A stretch of DNA of 64,000 nt, taken from positions 1 to 64,000 of the forward strand of contig NZ_PNCI01000022.1 in assembly GCF_005887095.1 (NCBI RefSeq), in the 5' to 3' direction. The notes under the pieces were generated by a model. It was not told the origin of the DNA and ran no database searches. It was given only the letters and a program-made list of their open reading frames with translations. The DNA comes from Pseudoalteromonas rubra (lineage in GTDB: Bacteria > Pseudomonadota > Gammaproteobacteria > Enterobacterales > Alteromonadaceae). Made by a program: the position numbers and the translations under genes. Shown one piece after another: positions 30,904-38,780 of this stretch (the first letter of the stretch is position 1; every line of letters starts with the position of its first letter).

Positions 30904-32403
30904 ATGTCATCGCAGGATACTCATCTTGATACGGGGTTTTTTGGCCACCCGAAAGGCTTATCTACGCTTTATTTCACTGAAATGTGGGAGCGAATGAGCT
31001 ACTACGGCATGCGTGCGCTCTTGGTGCTTTTTATGACCGCCTCTTTACAAGAAGAGGGCCTTGAGTTCACCGTTGCAGCGGCTGCCGCTATCTACGGATT
31101 GTACACCGGTGCGGTGTACTTTCTGGGGTTGCCCGGAGGCTGGATAGCAGACCGTCTGCTGGGCGGTCAACGCACAGTCTGGTATGGCGGTATCATCATT
31201 ATGTGCGGCCACATTGTACTGGCCATTCCAGCCCATGAAACTTTTTTTATCGGTCTGATCCTGGTTGCAGCGGGTACCGGCCTGCTGAAGCCGAATATCA
31301 GCGCCATGGTTGGTCAGCTGTATCGCGATGAAGATGAGCGTCGTGACGGAGGCTATGCCTTGTATTACATGGGGATCAATGTGGGCTCAGTACTAGGCTA
31401 CACCATTTGCGGTTACTTTATGGAAAACCTGGGCTGGCACTGGGCATTTGGTGCCGCCGCAGTCGGCATGGGCGTTGGCCTGATCCAGTATCGTAAAACA
31501 TTGGGTTATATCGCACATGTTGGCGATAAACCCAGCAGCCCGCTGCCTCCAGAGAAAGCCCGTAAAGCCTGGTCAGTCATCATTGCCGTTATCGCCGCCG
31601 TTGCCGGTGTGGTGGCACTGACCTACACAGGTGTGCTGGTCATCAATCCGGTTGTTGTCGCCCAGTACGTCGCAATCGCTTTTACCCTTATCTTTTTGGC
31701 CTATTACGGATTTATTTATTTTGCGGGCGATCTGGAGCATGATGAAAAGCGTAAGATGTGGGCACTGTTCCTGGTCTGCGTGGCCTCAGCCTGCTTCTGG
31801 TCAGGGTTTGAGCAAGCCGGTTCTTCATTGAATCTGTTTGCCAGAGATTATACCGACCGACTGCTTGGCGGATTTACGATTCCGACAGCCTGGTTTCAGT
31901 CCACTAACTCCTTTTTTATCATTGTACTGTCTCCGTTTTTCGCCGCACTGTGGATCAATCTGGCTAAACGTATGATCTCGCCCTCATATACAGTAAAATG
32001 CGCGATTGGCCTGGTGATCATGGCCAGCGGTTTTATTGTTATGTTTTTTGCAGCTCAGTATGCAGCTCAGGGCCTCAAAGTTGCACCTATGTGGCTGGTA
32101 ACCACCTACTTCCTGCATACCGTCGGTGAACTATGCCTGAGCCCGGTAGCCCTGAGTGCGGTGAGTAAACTGTCTCCTAAGCGGTTTGCTGGCCAGATGA
32201 TGGGCGTGTTCGTTTTAACCTACTCGATAGGCAATATCATCTCTGGTTTGCTGGCAGGAAATTTCGATCCGGAAAATGTCGAGCAAATGCCAAACTTATA
32301 TCTTCAAATTAGCCTGTTTTGTATCGGCGTGGGGATCCTGGTTGGCCTGTTTGGCTTGCGTGCCAAAATCTGGGAAGGCCAGAACCAGCAACAAACCGCA
32401 TAA
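30904..32403 (+). CDS. POT-family proton-coupled di/tripeptide transporter
   Basis: A 499-residue major-facilitator protein with about 14 membrane helices. The POT signature near helix 1 is LSTLYFTEMWERMSYYGMRA (the ExxER-type proton site). Other marks are GGWIADRLLGGQRT and the FYMGIN-like YYMGINVGS. It imports di- and tripeptides with protons across the inner membrane. Families such as DtpA and DtpB cannot be told apart by eye. It is single, with its own promoter region and a strong terminator after it. Confidence 0.9.
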   Translation: MSSQDTHLDTGFFGHPKGLSTLYFTEMWERMSYYGMRALLVLFMTASLQEEGLEFTVAAAAAIYGLYTGAVYFLGLPGGWIADRLLGGQRTVWYGGIIIMCGHIVLAIPAHETFFIGLILVAAGTGLLKPNISAMVGQLYRDEDERRDGGYALYYMGINVGSVLGYTICGYFMENLGWHWAFGAAAVGMGVGLIQYRKTLGYIAHVGDKPSSPLPPEKARKAWSVIIAVIAAVAGVVALTYTGVLVINPVVVAQYVAIAFTLIFLAYYGFIYFAGDLEHDEKRKMWALFLVCVASACFWSGFEQAGSSLNLFARDYTDRLLGGFTIPTAWFQSTNSFFIIVLSPFFAALWINLAKRMISPSYTVKCAIGLVIMASGFIVMFFAAQYAAQGLKVAPMWLVTTYFLHTVGELCLSPVALSAVSKLSPKRFAGQMMGVFVLTYSIGNIISGLLAGNFDPENVEQMPNLYLQISLFCIGVGILVGLFGLRAKIWEGQNQQQTA

Positions 32404-32410
32404 TGTGCGA

Positions 32411-32436
32411 GGGCCGGTTCAAACCGGCCCTTTCTT
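32411..32436 (+). terminator. Terminator of the POT transporter gene
   Basis: A nine-base-pair GC-rich perfect stem (GGGCCGGTT at 32411-32419 with AACCGGCCC at 32422-32430) is followed by TTTCTT. Confidence 0.88.
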
Positions 32437-33733
32437 AGCGTTTGTAAATGACACTACCAGCAACGACTTTGTCATGTTCCACAAAAAAGTGTCCAAACCA
32501 GACATCATTCTTGATGGTGACAACACCATCTTCGAGTGTCTCCAGCGCTTCCCCCAAGCTTGCTGCATTCGCATTATAATACAGCTCTCCCAATAGCCAG
32601 GGGTTCATACTAAATAAGGTATTAGCCTGCCACAACTCTGCATTTCGAATGTTGATTGGCTCCAGTAACTCTAGCTGTTTGATTTGCGCGAGAGAGTTCA
32701 TTGTCATGATTTGGCTACAGCCTGTCATATAGATGCGATAGCCTTGATGTGAAACGATATTAACCAGATCAGGCTTATGTTGTTGTATATACTGCTCAAT
32801 GGAACCACTGTCATAACAGTGTGGGTTGGACCACTGCGGAGGGAGTGCTGGCAAACGGCCAATTTGTAATGCTTCAAGCCGAATACCGGTTTCGTCATCG
32901 GATAGCTTTACACGAGAAGCACTGACCAATGGGAACATTTTTTCAAGCTGCAGCAATTGATGCTCATTCAGGAACTCTTTATGAGGAGATTGAATAGCGT
33001 CGCCAGACACATCAATTACGAAATCCAGAGGGTGCATTTCAATTAGATTGTGCACAGATGTCGGGAACAGGAATTTTGCATATTGATAACCAATCAACTT
33101 ATCCTGTTCGAAAAAAAGGACATGATTGCGGCCAATCGCAGCCATGCGCAAATCGGCTGCAAACTGCCAGGTCAAACTAAACCGCCCCATCAGTTGCTCG
33201 ACTTGGTCATAGCTAGTGCCCAGCTCAATACCAAATACGCTATTGACTGTAATCTGCGTTTCAGGCACCGTGACTGTTTTAGGAGAGTCCAGCACTTGCA
33301 GTGACATTTGGTGATCTATACCGTCAGACTTTTGTGCCAAGAATCGATCATTTAGCTTGGCTGCTGATGAAACAAGGTGATGACTGCGGCACTCAACCAC
33401 CGGCTCAACCGTTAGTGCCCCTTGTATAATGGCTTTGTTGATCCGGGATGCCACAACTGCATGGCTAGTAAAATACAATGAATCAACTTGAACCCCATTA
33501 GGGAACTTAGTTGACTGACTGAGTAGCTGCTCATACAGCATTTCCTTCACTATTTGTGTGACTTCAAGATCATTCTGAGAAAGGCGCTGAGTATACTCTG
33601 CACGAAAGGTAATCGGCTTTTCCGTGTCATCCAATGTACAATCACTACCTATGGAGTAAATGCTCTGGGCCGAAGTTGCGCCTGAAAAAACGAGAAACAA
33701 CATGCTAGATGCGAAAAAATTGTGTAACTTCAT
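32435..33733 (-). CDS. Secreted protein of unknown function
   Basis: A 432-residue protein I do not recognise. It has a clear signal peptide (MKLHNFFASSMLFLVFSGA then TSAQ, cleaved around residue 22), so it is exported. A central segment (VFGIELGTSYDQVEQLMG, about residue 165) resembles the short sequence-start motifs of many BamE/SmpA-like or periplasmic repeat domains. Cysteines are few. The start at 33733 has AAGGAAG five bases before the ATG; an open extension to 33769 lacks such a site. It is convergent with the POT gene and divergent from a sugar reductase gene. Confidence 0.65.
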   Translation of the reverse strand: MKLHNFFASSMLFLVFSGATSAQSIYSIGSDCTLDDTEKPITFRAEYTQRLSQNDLEVTQIVKEMLYEQLLSQSTKFPNGVQVDSLYFTSHAVVASRINKAIIQGALTVEPVVECRSHHLVSSAAKLNDRFLAQKSDGIDHQMSLQVLDSPKTVTVPETQITVNSVFGIELGTSYDQVEQLMGRFSLTWQFAADLRMAAIGRNHVLFFEQDKLIGYQYAKFLFPTSVHNLIEMHPLDFVIDVSGDAIQSPHKEFLNEHQLLQLEKMFPLVSASRVKLSDDETGIRLEALQIGRLPALPPQWSNPHCYDSGSIEQYIQQHKPDLVNIVSHQGYRIYMTGCSQIMTMNSLAQIKQLELLEPINIRNAELWQANTLFSMNPWLLGELYYNANAASLGEALETLEDGVVTIKNDVWFGHFFVEHDKVVAGSVIYKR

Positions 33734-33813
33734 AGTACTTCCTTCTACGTTGTTATTTTTGATTTCCAAATTTTAATAGAACATAATTTATTCAACGAAT
33801 CAACGGAGTTGTC

Positions 33814-34695
33814 ATGCAGACCATCGCCATCACCGGCGCGACCGGGTTACTGGGACGCACGCTTGTCAAAACGTTAGAAGCCCATTACCACATTGTTGGC
33901 TGTGGATTTCGCCGGGCCACCCCACCTCTGGTGTCTCTGGACTTATCAGACAAAGACGCGGTCAGCGCTTTTCTGGATGAGTACGTGCCGGATGTACTCA
34001 TCCATGCCGCCGCAGAGCGCAAGCCAGATGTTTGTGAAAACGACCATGCGCAAACGCTCGCTTTGAATGTCGCAGCCAGTGAACATCTGGCAAAACAGTG
34101 CAACCAGCGTGGCATCCGATTGTTTTTCATCAGCACCGACTATGTTTTTGATGGCGTAAACCCGCCATATGTCGAACAAGCCACGACCAACCCGCTCAAT
34201 TTTTACGGTCAGAGCAAACAACAAGCCGAGCTGGCCGTTTTAGCAAGCGATCCCACACATTGCGTTATACGAGTACCTGTCTTGTATGGTGATGTCGAAT
34301 ATCTGGCGGAATCCGCAGTCACGGTGATCGCCGAACAACTCAAATCGGACCCACACAGTGCCCTTGACGACTGGGCGATCCGCTACCCGACTCATGTTGA
34401 GGATATAGCTTTGACTCTGGCAGATCTGATTGCATTGCCAAAAGCGCAATTAGGTGGGATTTATCATGTGTCCGATACTCAGGCACTGACCAAGTATCAG
34501 ATGGCTCAGCTCATTGCATCCGCGCTGGGGTTAGACGGATCAAGCCTTGTTGCCTTACCTGAGCCCACACAAAGTGCGACTCGTCCTCATAACTGTGCAC
34601 TCAAAGACACCCGTTTACACACACTAGGCATAGCGCATCACCGAGACTTTGCTGCTGCGATAGGTGCCGTGCTTAACCAACATTTGCAGGGATAA
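33814..34695 (+). CDS. SDR sugar-nucleotide reductase (RmlD-like)
   Basis: A 293-residue extended short-chain dehydrogenase of the RmlD/dTDP-4-dehydrorhamnose reductase type. The NAD(P) loop is TGATGLLGRT at residue 7. Other marks are HAAAERKPD, FFISTDYVFDG (the catalytic Ser/Thr region), and the Tyr-Lys pair in NFYGQSKQQAE. No other rhamnose or O-antigen genes are nearby. It may therefore be a relative such as a methionine adenosyltransferase beta-like or another sugar reductase, and the substrate is open. Confidence 0.75.
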   Translation: MQTIAITGATGLLGRTLVKTLEAHYHIVGCGFRRATPPLVSLDLSDKDAVSAFLDEYVPDVLIHAAAERKPDVCENDHAQTLALNVAASEHLAKQCNQRGIRLFFISTDYVFDGVNPPYVEQATTNPLNFYGQSKQQAELAVLASDPTHCVIRVPVLYGDVEYLAESAVTVIAEQLKSDPHSALDDWAIRYPTHVEDIALTLADLIALPKAQLGGIYHVSDTQALTKYQMAQLIASALGLDGSSLVALPEPTQSATRPHNCALKDTRLHTLGIAHHRDFAAAIGAVLNQHLQG

Positions 34696-34701
34696 TACGT
34701 C

Positions 34702-35835
34702 ATGCGGGTGAAGTCTGCGCTTCTGGGCCTTTCTTTGGCACTCAATGGTTATCTGGGCTGGCAGCTATATCACTCATCAACAGCGGTGCCCCCCGGTGCC
34801 AAAGTCCCGCTACCGGCTGCGCCTGCCCCCGTTCTACCTGCCAGCTCAGACCGAATACCTGCCTCACTTACTCAGGCCCAACAGGCATTTCAGCAGGGTC
34901 GCTATGAACAGGCGCTGGCCTATCTGTTACAGACACATCAGACCCACCCTGGAGCATCAACCCGTCATGCCAAGCAATGGTGGCAATGGATCACTGCACA
35001 CCTTGAGCAAAGCAGCGAGGCGCAGCTGTTTGCCCAGTTAGCTCTGGTGCAGGGTTACCTCAGGGTCGATCCACAAGCGCTTGTGGTACAGCGCCTTGAA
35101 ATTCGCCTTTATCAGTCGCTGCAACAGCCCGATGAAGCGCTCACGCGACTGATGGTCGCCTACCGAAGCAACCCCACGTACTCTCACTGGCAAACTCTGA
35201 TTGATGACTTGCTGATACCTCGTCTGGTTGAACTGAATCAGCAGCAGAAGTGGCATGAACTACTGATGCTTGCAGCGCCCTGGTACGATGAAAAGCCGCA
35301 TATGCTGGCACTACTGACGCACCAGATAGAGGCGCACCTGGCATTGTTGCAACCTTCCGAAGCGCTGTTTTTGATTGCACAGGCAAACGATACATTGCGC
35401 CACCACCAGGATATAGAAGCGCTTTACAATCAGGCTCTGGCACTACAACAGGGTGTGACGCATGTGCCGCTACGCCGTCTGGGCAGTCACTTTGTGCTTG
35501 AAGCTCAGCTTGCAGGCAGCACCATTGAGCTGATGATCGACACAGGGGCCAGCGTGACCTCACTTACCAAGCAGCAATTTGCCGCATTGGATCAGGCAGT
35601 TGAATATCTCGACACCAGAACGGTGTCCACGGCCAATGGCCTGACTAATGTGGAGTTCTATCAAAGTGAGCACATGCAGATTGGTGACCAGATCAAAGGC
35701 CCAATGCAGTTTGCAGTGATGGATGAGATGCGCGCTGGTCCGGGACTACTGGGCATGAACTTCCTGCGCCATTTTGATTTTGACATAGACCAGCATAATG
35801 CCGTGCTGATTTTGCGTCCTCGCAGTCAACCTTGA
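34702..35835 (+). CDS. Membrane-anchored retropepsin-like aspartic protease
   Basis: A 377-residue protein. An N-terminal signal anchor (about 3-20) and a proline/alanine-rich linker are followed by a helical TPR-like region (about 55-245, with QQAFQQGRYEQALAYL). The C-terminal clan-AA protease domain starts near residue 255, with the catalytic Asp in LMIDTGASVTSL and the second conserved glycine segment GPGLLGMNFL. Retropepsins act as dimers; bacterial versions with this anchor are thought to work in the periplasm. It starts six bases after the RmlD-like gene, so the two form an operon. Confidence 0.78.
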   Translation: MRVKSALLGLSLALNGYLGWQLYHSSTAVPPGAKVPLPAAPAPVLPASSDRIPASLTQAQQAFQQGRYEQALAYLLQTHQTHPGASTRHAKQWWQWITAHLEQSSEAQLFAQLALVQGYLRVDPQALVVQRLEIRLYQSLQQPDEALTRLMVAYRSNPTYSHWQTLIDDLLIPRLVELNQQQKWHELLMLAAPWYDEKPHMLALLTHQIEAHLALLQPSEALFLIAQANDTLRHHQDIEALYNQALALQQGVTHVPLRRLGSHFVLEAQLAGSTIELMIDTGASVTSLTKQQFAALDQAVEYLDTRTVSTANGLTNVEFYQSEHMQIGDQIKGPMQFAVMDEMRAGPGLLGMNFLRHFDFDIDQHNAVLILRPRSQP

Positions 35836-35870
35836 TATACTGAACTTTTTGCTCTCAGGCCATTTCAATT

Positions 35871-36572
35871 ATGCAGCCAATGCGCTTAGCCAAATACCTG
35901 AGCCACTGTGGTGTTTGCTCCCGCCGCCAAGCTTCTCGTTTGATCGACGCTGCTGAGGTCAGGGTGAACGGTCACCCGGCAAATCACATTGATCATGTTA
36001 CCGACGCCGACCATATTACTGTGAGTGGCACACCGATCACAGGTCCAGCCCCTAAACAATTATATCTGTATCACAAACCGGTGGGCATCGATTGCAAACT
36101 GCGCGCAGATGACCCCAGCAGTCTGATCCACCACCTTCCACCTGGTGCGCGGGTCTACCCCATTGGTCGCCTGGATAAAGACAGTCGCGGACTGTTACTG
36201 CTTACCAACGACGGTGAACTATGCAATCGCCTGATCCACCCGGACCACCACCAGGAAAAAGAATATCGCGTCGTCGTCAACAGACCATTTGATCCACACT
36301 TTTGCGCCCGTATGAGTGCCGGTGTCCCCGTCGATGGGGTGATGACGCAAGCTTGCCGGGTAGAACCGCTCACAGAGGATACCTTTACTATCGTATTGAA
36401 GCAGGGAATGAATCGTCAGATCCGCAAAATGGCACGGCATTGCGGCTATCGGGTGATCGATTTATATCGAACACGTATTGCAAACCTGGTACTGGATGCA
36501 GAGGCTCTGCCTGCGGGGCAGTATCAGCCCATTCCATTCACTCAACTGGTATTAGAAGAAAACAAAAAATAG
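35871..36572 (+). CDS. rluF: Pseudouridine synthase, RsuA/RluF type
   Basis: A 233-residue enzyme. The N-terminal S4 RNA-binding domain covers about 4-60 (RLAKYLSHCGVCSRRQASRLI). The catalytic domain has Asp in GRLDKDSRGLLLLTNDG near residue 104 and the C-terminal GMNRQIRKMARHCGYRV. The opening LYHKPVGIDC and the GRLDKDS motif resemble RluF, which modifies U2604 in 23S rRNA. RluB, RluE and RsuA relatives are not fully excluded. ATGs at 35871 and 35880 are both possible. A stable hairpin (36573-36600) follows, but without a T run. Confidence 0.75.
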   Translation: MQPMRLAKYLSHCGVCSRRQASRLIDAAEVRVNGHPANHIDHVTDADHITVSGTPITGPAPKQLYLYHKPVGIDCKLRADDPSSLIHHLPPGARVYPIGRLDKDSRGLLLLTNDGELCNRLIHPDHHQEKEYRVVVNRPFDPHFCARMSAGVPVDGVMTQACRVEPLTEDTFTIVLKQGMNRQIRKMARHCGYRVIDLYRTRIANLVLDAEALPAGQYQPIPFTQLVLEENKK

Positions 36573-36600
36573 TACCGCCCAACCAACATACTGGGCGGTA
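36573..36600 (+). other. Hairpin after the pseudouridine synthase gene
   Basis: A nine-base-pair perfect stem (TACCGCCCA at 36573-36581 with TGGGCGGTA at 36592-36600) directly follows the stop codon. There is no T run on the plus side; a T run lies on the minus side. It may protect the mRNA end, or act as a minus-strand terminator with no gene now using it. Confidence 0.55.
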
Positions 36601-36766
36601 AAAGTAGCATCGGTTCACAGTATAGCGAGCTGCTGACAGCAACACACTGCGGCATATTGTCGCACCACTATTTTTCCTCATTATGCTGAATATTTTTCAA
36701 GGCACTGGTAATTCGCACCTTGCCCGGTTAGTTTCTGTGTTCCGATATCATCAGAGTTCATACCCT

Positions 36767-37639
36767 ATGGAGTGGATAGCGTTTACCTGTCTGGCCGCAT
36801 TTAGTCAGGCCTGGCGTAATGCCCTGCAAAGTCGCCTCAGTGAACATGCCAGTGTGGCCAGCGTGACGCTCGCCCGCTTTCTACTCGCCACCCCGCTGGC
36901 TGCCCTGTATCTGCTGGGTCTGTATCACTGGCAAGCAGCTCCGGCGCTGACAATATCGGCGCCATTGCTAGGCTATGTACTGGGTGCCAGTATCATGCAG
37001 ATCATCGCCACAGGGCTGATGGTGATGCTGTTCAAACGCAACAACTACGCCGTCGGTGTGGGCCTGGCTAAAAGCGAAGCCCTGCTTGCGGCAGTGCTGG
37101 GGATGGCTTTTTTCGGCTCACACCTTAGTCCATTGGGCTGGCTGGGTGTCCTGCTCGGTGGGGTGGCAGTCCTGATGCTTAGCGGCGTGACATTGCGCCA
37201 CTTTGCCCCCGCCACCGCACTACTCGGACTGGCCTGCGGAGGCGCATTTGCGCTGACCTCTTTGTGGGTCAGAGAGGGCAGCCTCACCGCGGGGCTGCCC
37301 TTTCCACATAGCGCTGCCTGGGTGCTGTTATTGGTACTCTCCTGTCAAACCCTGTTGCTGGCCAGCTATCTGAGTTATGCGGAGCACAACTCCTGGTACA
37401 CGTTGTGGCAGCAGCGTCGGCTCACCAGTGCCATCAGTGTTACCAGCTGTATCGGATCTATCGGCTGGTTTAGTGCGATGAGCCTGCAGCATGTGGCCTA
37501 TGTCAAAACACTCGGTCAGATTGAGGTCTTCTTCACTCTCGCCATCGCGTTTTGGTGGTTAAAAACCCCCGTTGCCAGACGTGATACTCTCGGACTGTTG
37601 CTTATCGCCCTGGCTGCCATTTTGGTAATGATGGGCTAG
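36767..37639 (+). CDS. EamA/DMT-superfamily transporter
   Basis: A 290-residue inner-membrane protein with about ten hydrophobic helices in two EamA halves. The first half has SQAWRNALQSRL and the second begins near ATALLGLACGGAFALTS. It has the drug/metabolite transporter fold; substrate unknown. The frame is open from 36683, but the added 28 residues are polar, whereas MEWIAFTC at 36767 gives a normal DMT N-terminus. No strong ribosome binding site is visible before it. It is unrelated in context to the second EamA gene at 57.3 kb. Confidence 0.78.
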   Translation: MEWIAFTCLAAFSQAWRNALQSRLSEHASVASVTLARFLLATPLAALYLLGLYHWQAAPALTISAPLLGYVLGASIMQIIATGLMVMLFKRNNYAVGVGLAKSEALLAAVLGMAFFGSHLSPLGWLGVLLGGVAVLMLSGVTLRHFAPATALLGLACGGAFALTSLWVREGSLTAGLPFPHSAAWVLLLVLSCQTLLLASYLSYAEHNSWYTLWQQRRLTSAISVTSCIGSIGWFSAMSLQHVAYVKTLGQIEVFFTLAIAFWWLKTPVARRDTLGLLLIALAAILVMMG

Positions 37640-37718
37640 GTTTCTGGTGCAAAGTAAATTTTCAGGGAAAAATAGCCGGCACTTTCTATACTGAAGATAT
37701 CGCAACAATCATGACTGA

Positions 37719-38780
37719 GTGCCTTACGTGCCGATTGCACAACATTTTTATAGTCAGCCTGATGAGGTTGAACTGGTCAAAGTGAAACTGTTTAAGCAGG
37801 TCGCTTATTACTGTTTATGCTTACACCTGCTGTTTATTTTTGCCTTCTGGTACAGCCATGTTTATATTCTGGCCATCGCCAATATCGCCAGCGTTGCCGC
37901 CTGGGCATCAGGTATACATCTGCTCAATCGGGGGCACAGCCACCTGGCCCTCAGGGTGTTTTGTATCGAAGTGACCGTCCACTCCGTGCTGGTCTGCGCC
38001 ACGCTCGGTATGGACTATGGTTTTCAGTATTACCTGTGGACCATTGCCTGCATGTTACTTCTGGATCTGCAATTAAAGCTGCGACTCGCCATCACTTTGT
38101 CTTTAAGCTTAATTGTGTTGTTTGCTGTCCTGTTTGAACTTTATGGCACGGTCAATACCACCTTTGTATTCCACGACTACGCCCGACCCATCCACTTTAT
38201 CAATGTATTTATCTGCGGCCTGCCCATGATTTACGTTATTGGGCAGATCCGCGAAAGCACCTTTATTCAGCGTCGGCAGCTGGCGACTCTGGCCGCGAGA
38301 GATCCACTTACTAACTTATTCAATCGCCGCTATGCCAAGGAGCTGATCTTAAGGGCCCATGCCAGTTGTGCGCACAACGACCAGTCGCTGTGTGTGGTGA
38401 TGGCCGATCTGGATCATTTCAAACAAATCAATGATCAGCTGGGTCATGATATGGGTGACGAAGTACTGCAAACCGTGTCAGATATTCTGCACAAACATGT
38501 GACCGATCAGGATATTGCTGTGAGATGGGGCGGAGAGGAGTTCCTGTTGGTACTGGTCGACTGCAATCTGGAACAAGCAGTTCATCGTTTGGAAACACTG
38601 CGCCAGACTCTTGAAATGCAGCAGTTCAACGGCAATGAGCTCACCGCAACCATGAGCTTCGGTGTGGCTCTGTGGCACACCGCCCTGCCCTTTTCAGTGG
38701 CGCTACAATTGGCCGATGACGCGCTGTATACCAGCAAGGCACAGGGCCGCAATCGTGTGACCGCAGCCCAGGCCAGTTAG
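37719..38780 (+). CDS. Membrane diguanylate cyclase (GGDEF)
   Basis: A 353-residue protein with about six membrane helices in residues 20-180 (a MASE-like sensor region) and a C-terminal GGDEF domain (about 190-350). The active site reads RWGGEEFLLVLV, a functional GGEEF variant, with RDPLTNLFNRRYA before it. It should make cyclic-di-GMP. No RxxD inhibitory site is obvious upstream of GGEEF. The start is GTG at 37719 or the GTG three codons later. Its stop overlaps the convergent penicillin acylase gene by four bases. Confidence 0.85.
   Translation: MPYVPIAQHFYSQPDEVELVKVKLFKQVAYYCLCLHLLFIFAFWYSHVYILAIANIASVAAWASGIHLLNRGHSHLALRVFCIEVTVHSVLVCATLGMDYGFQYYLWTIACMLLLDLQLKLRLAITLSLSLIVLFAVLFELYGTVNTTFVFHDYARPIHFINVFICGLPMIYVIGQIRESTFIQRRQLATLAARDPLTNLFNRRYAKELILRAHASCAHNDQSLCVVMADLDHFKQINDQLGHDMGDEVLQTVSDILHKHVTDQDIAVRWGGEEFLLVLVDCNLEQAVHRLETLRQTLEMQQFNGNELTATMSFGVALWHTALPFSVALQLADDALYTSKAQGRNRVTAAQAS

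Noticed and set aside
33734..33769. Upstream start for the unknown secreted protein
   Set aside because: The ATG at 33733 has AAGGAAG and begins a clean signal peptide; the extension does not.
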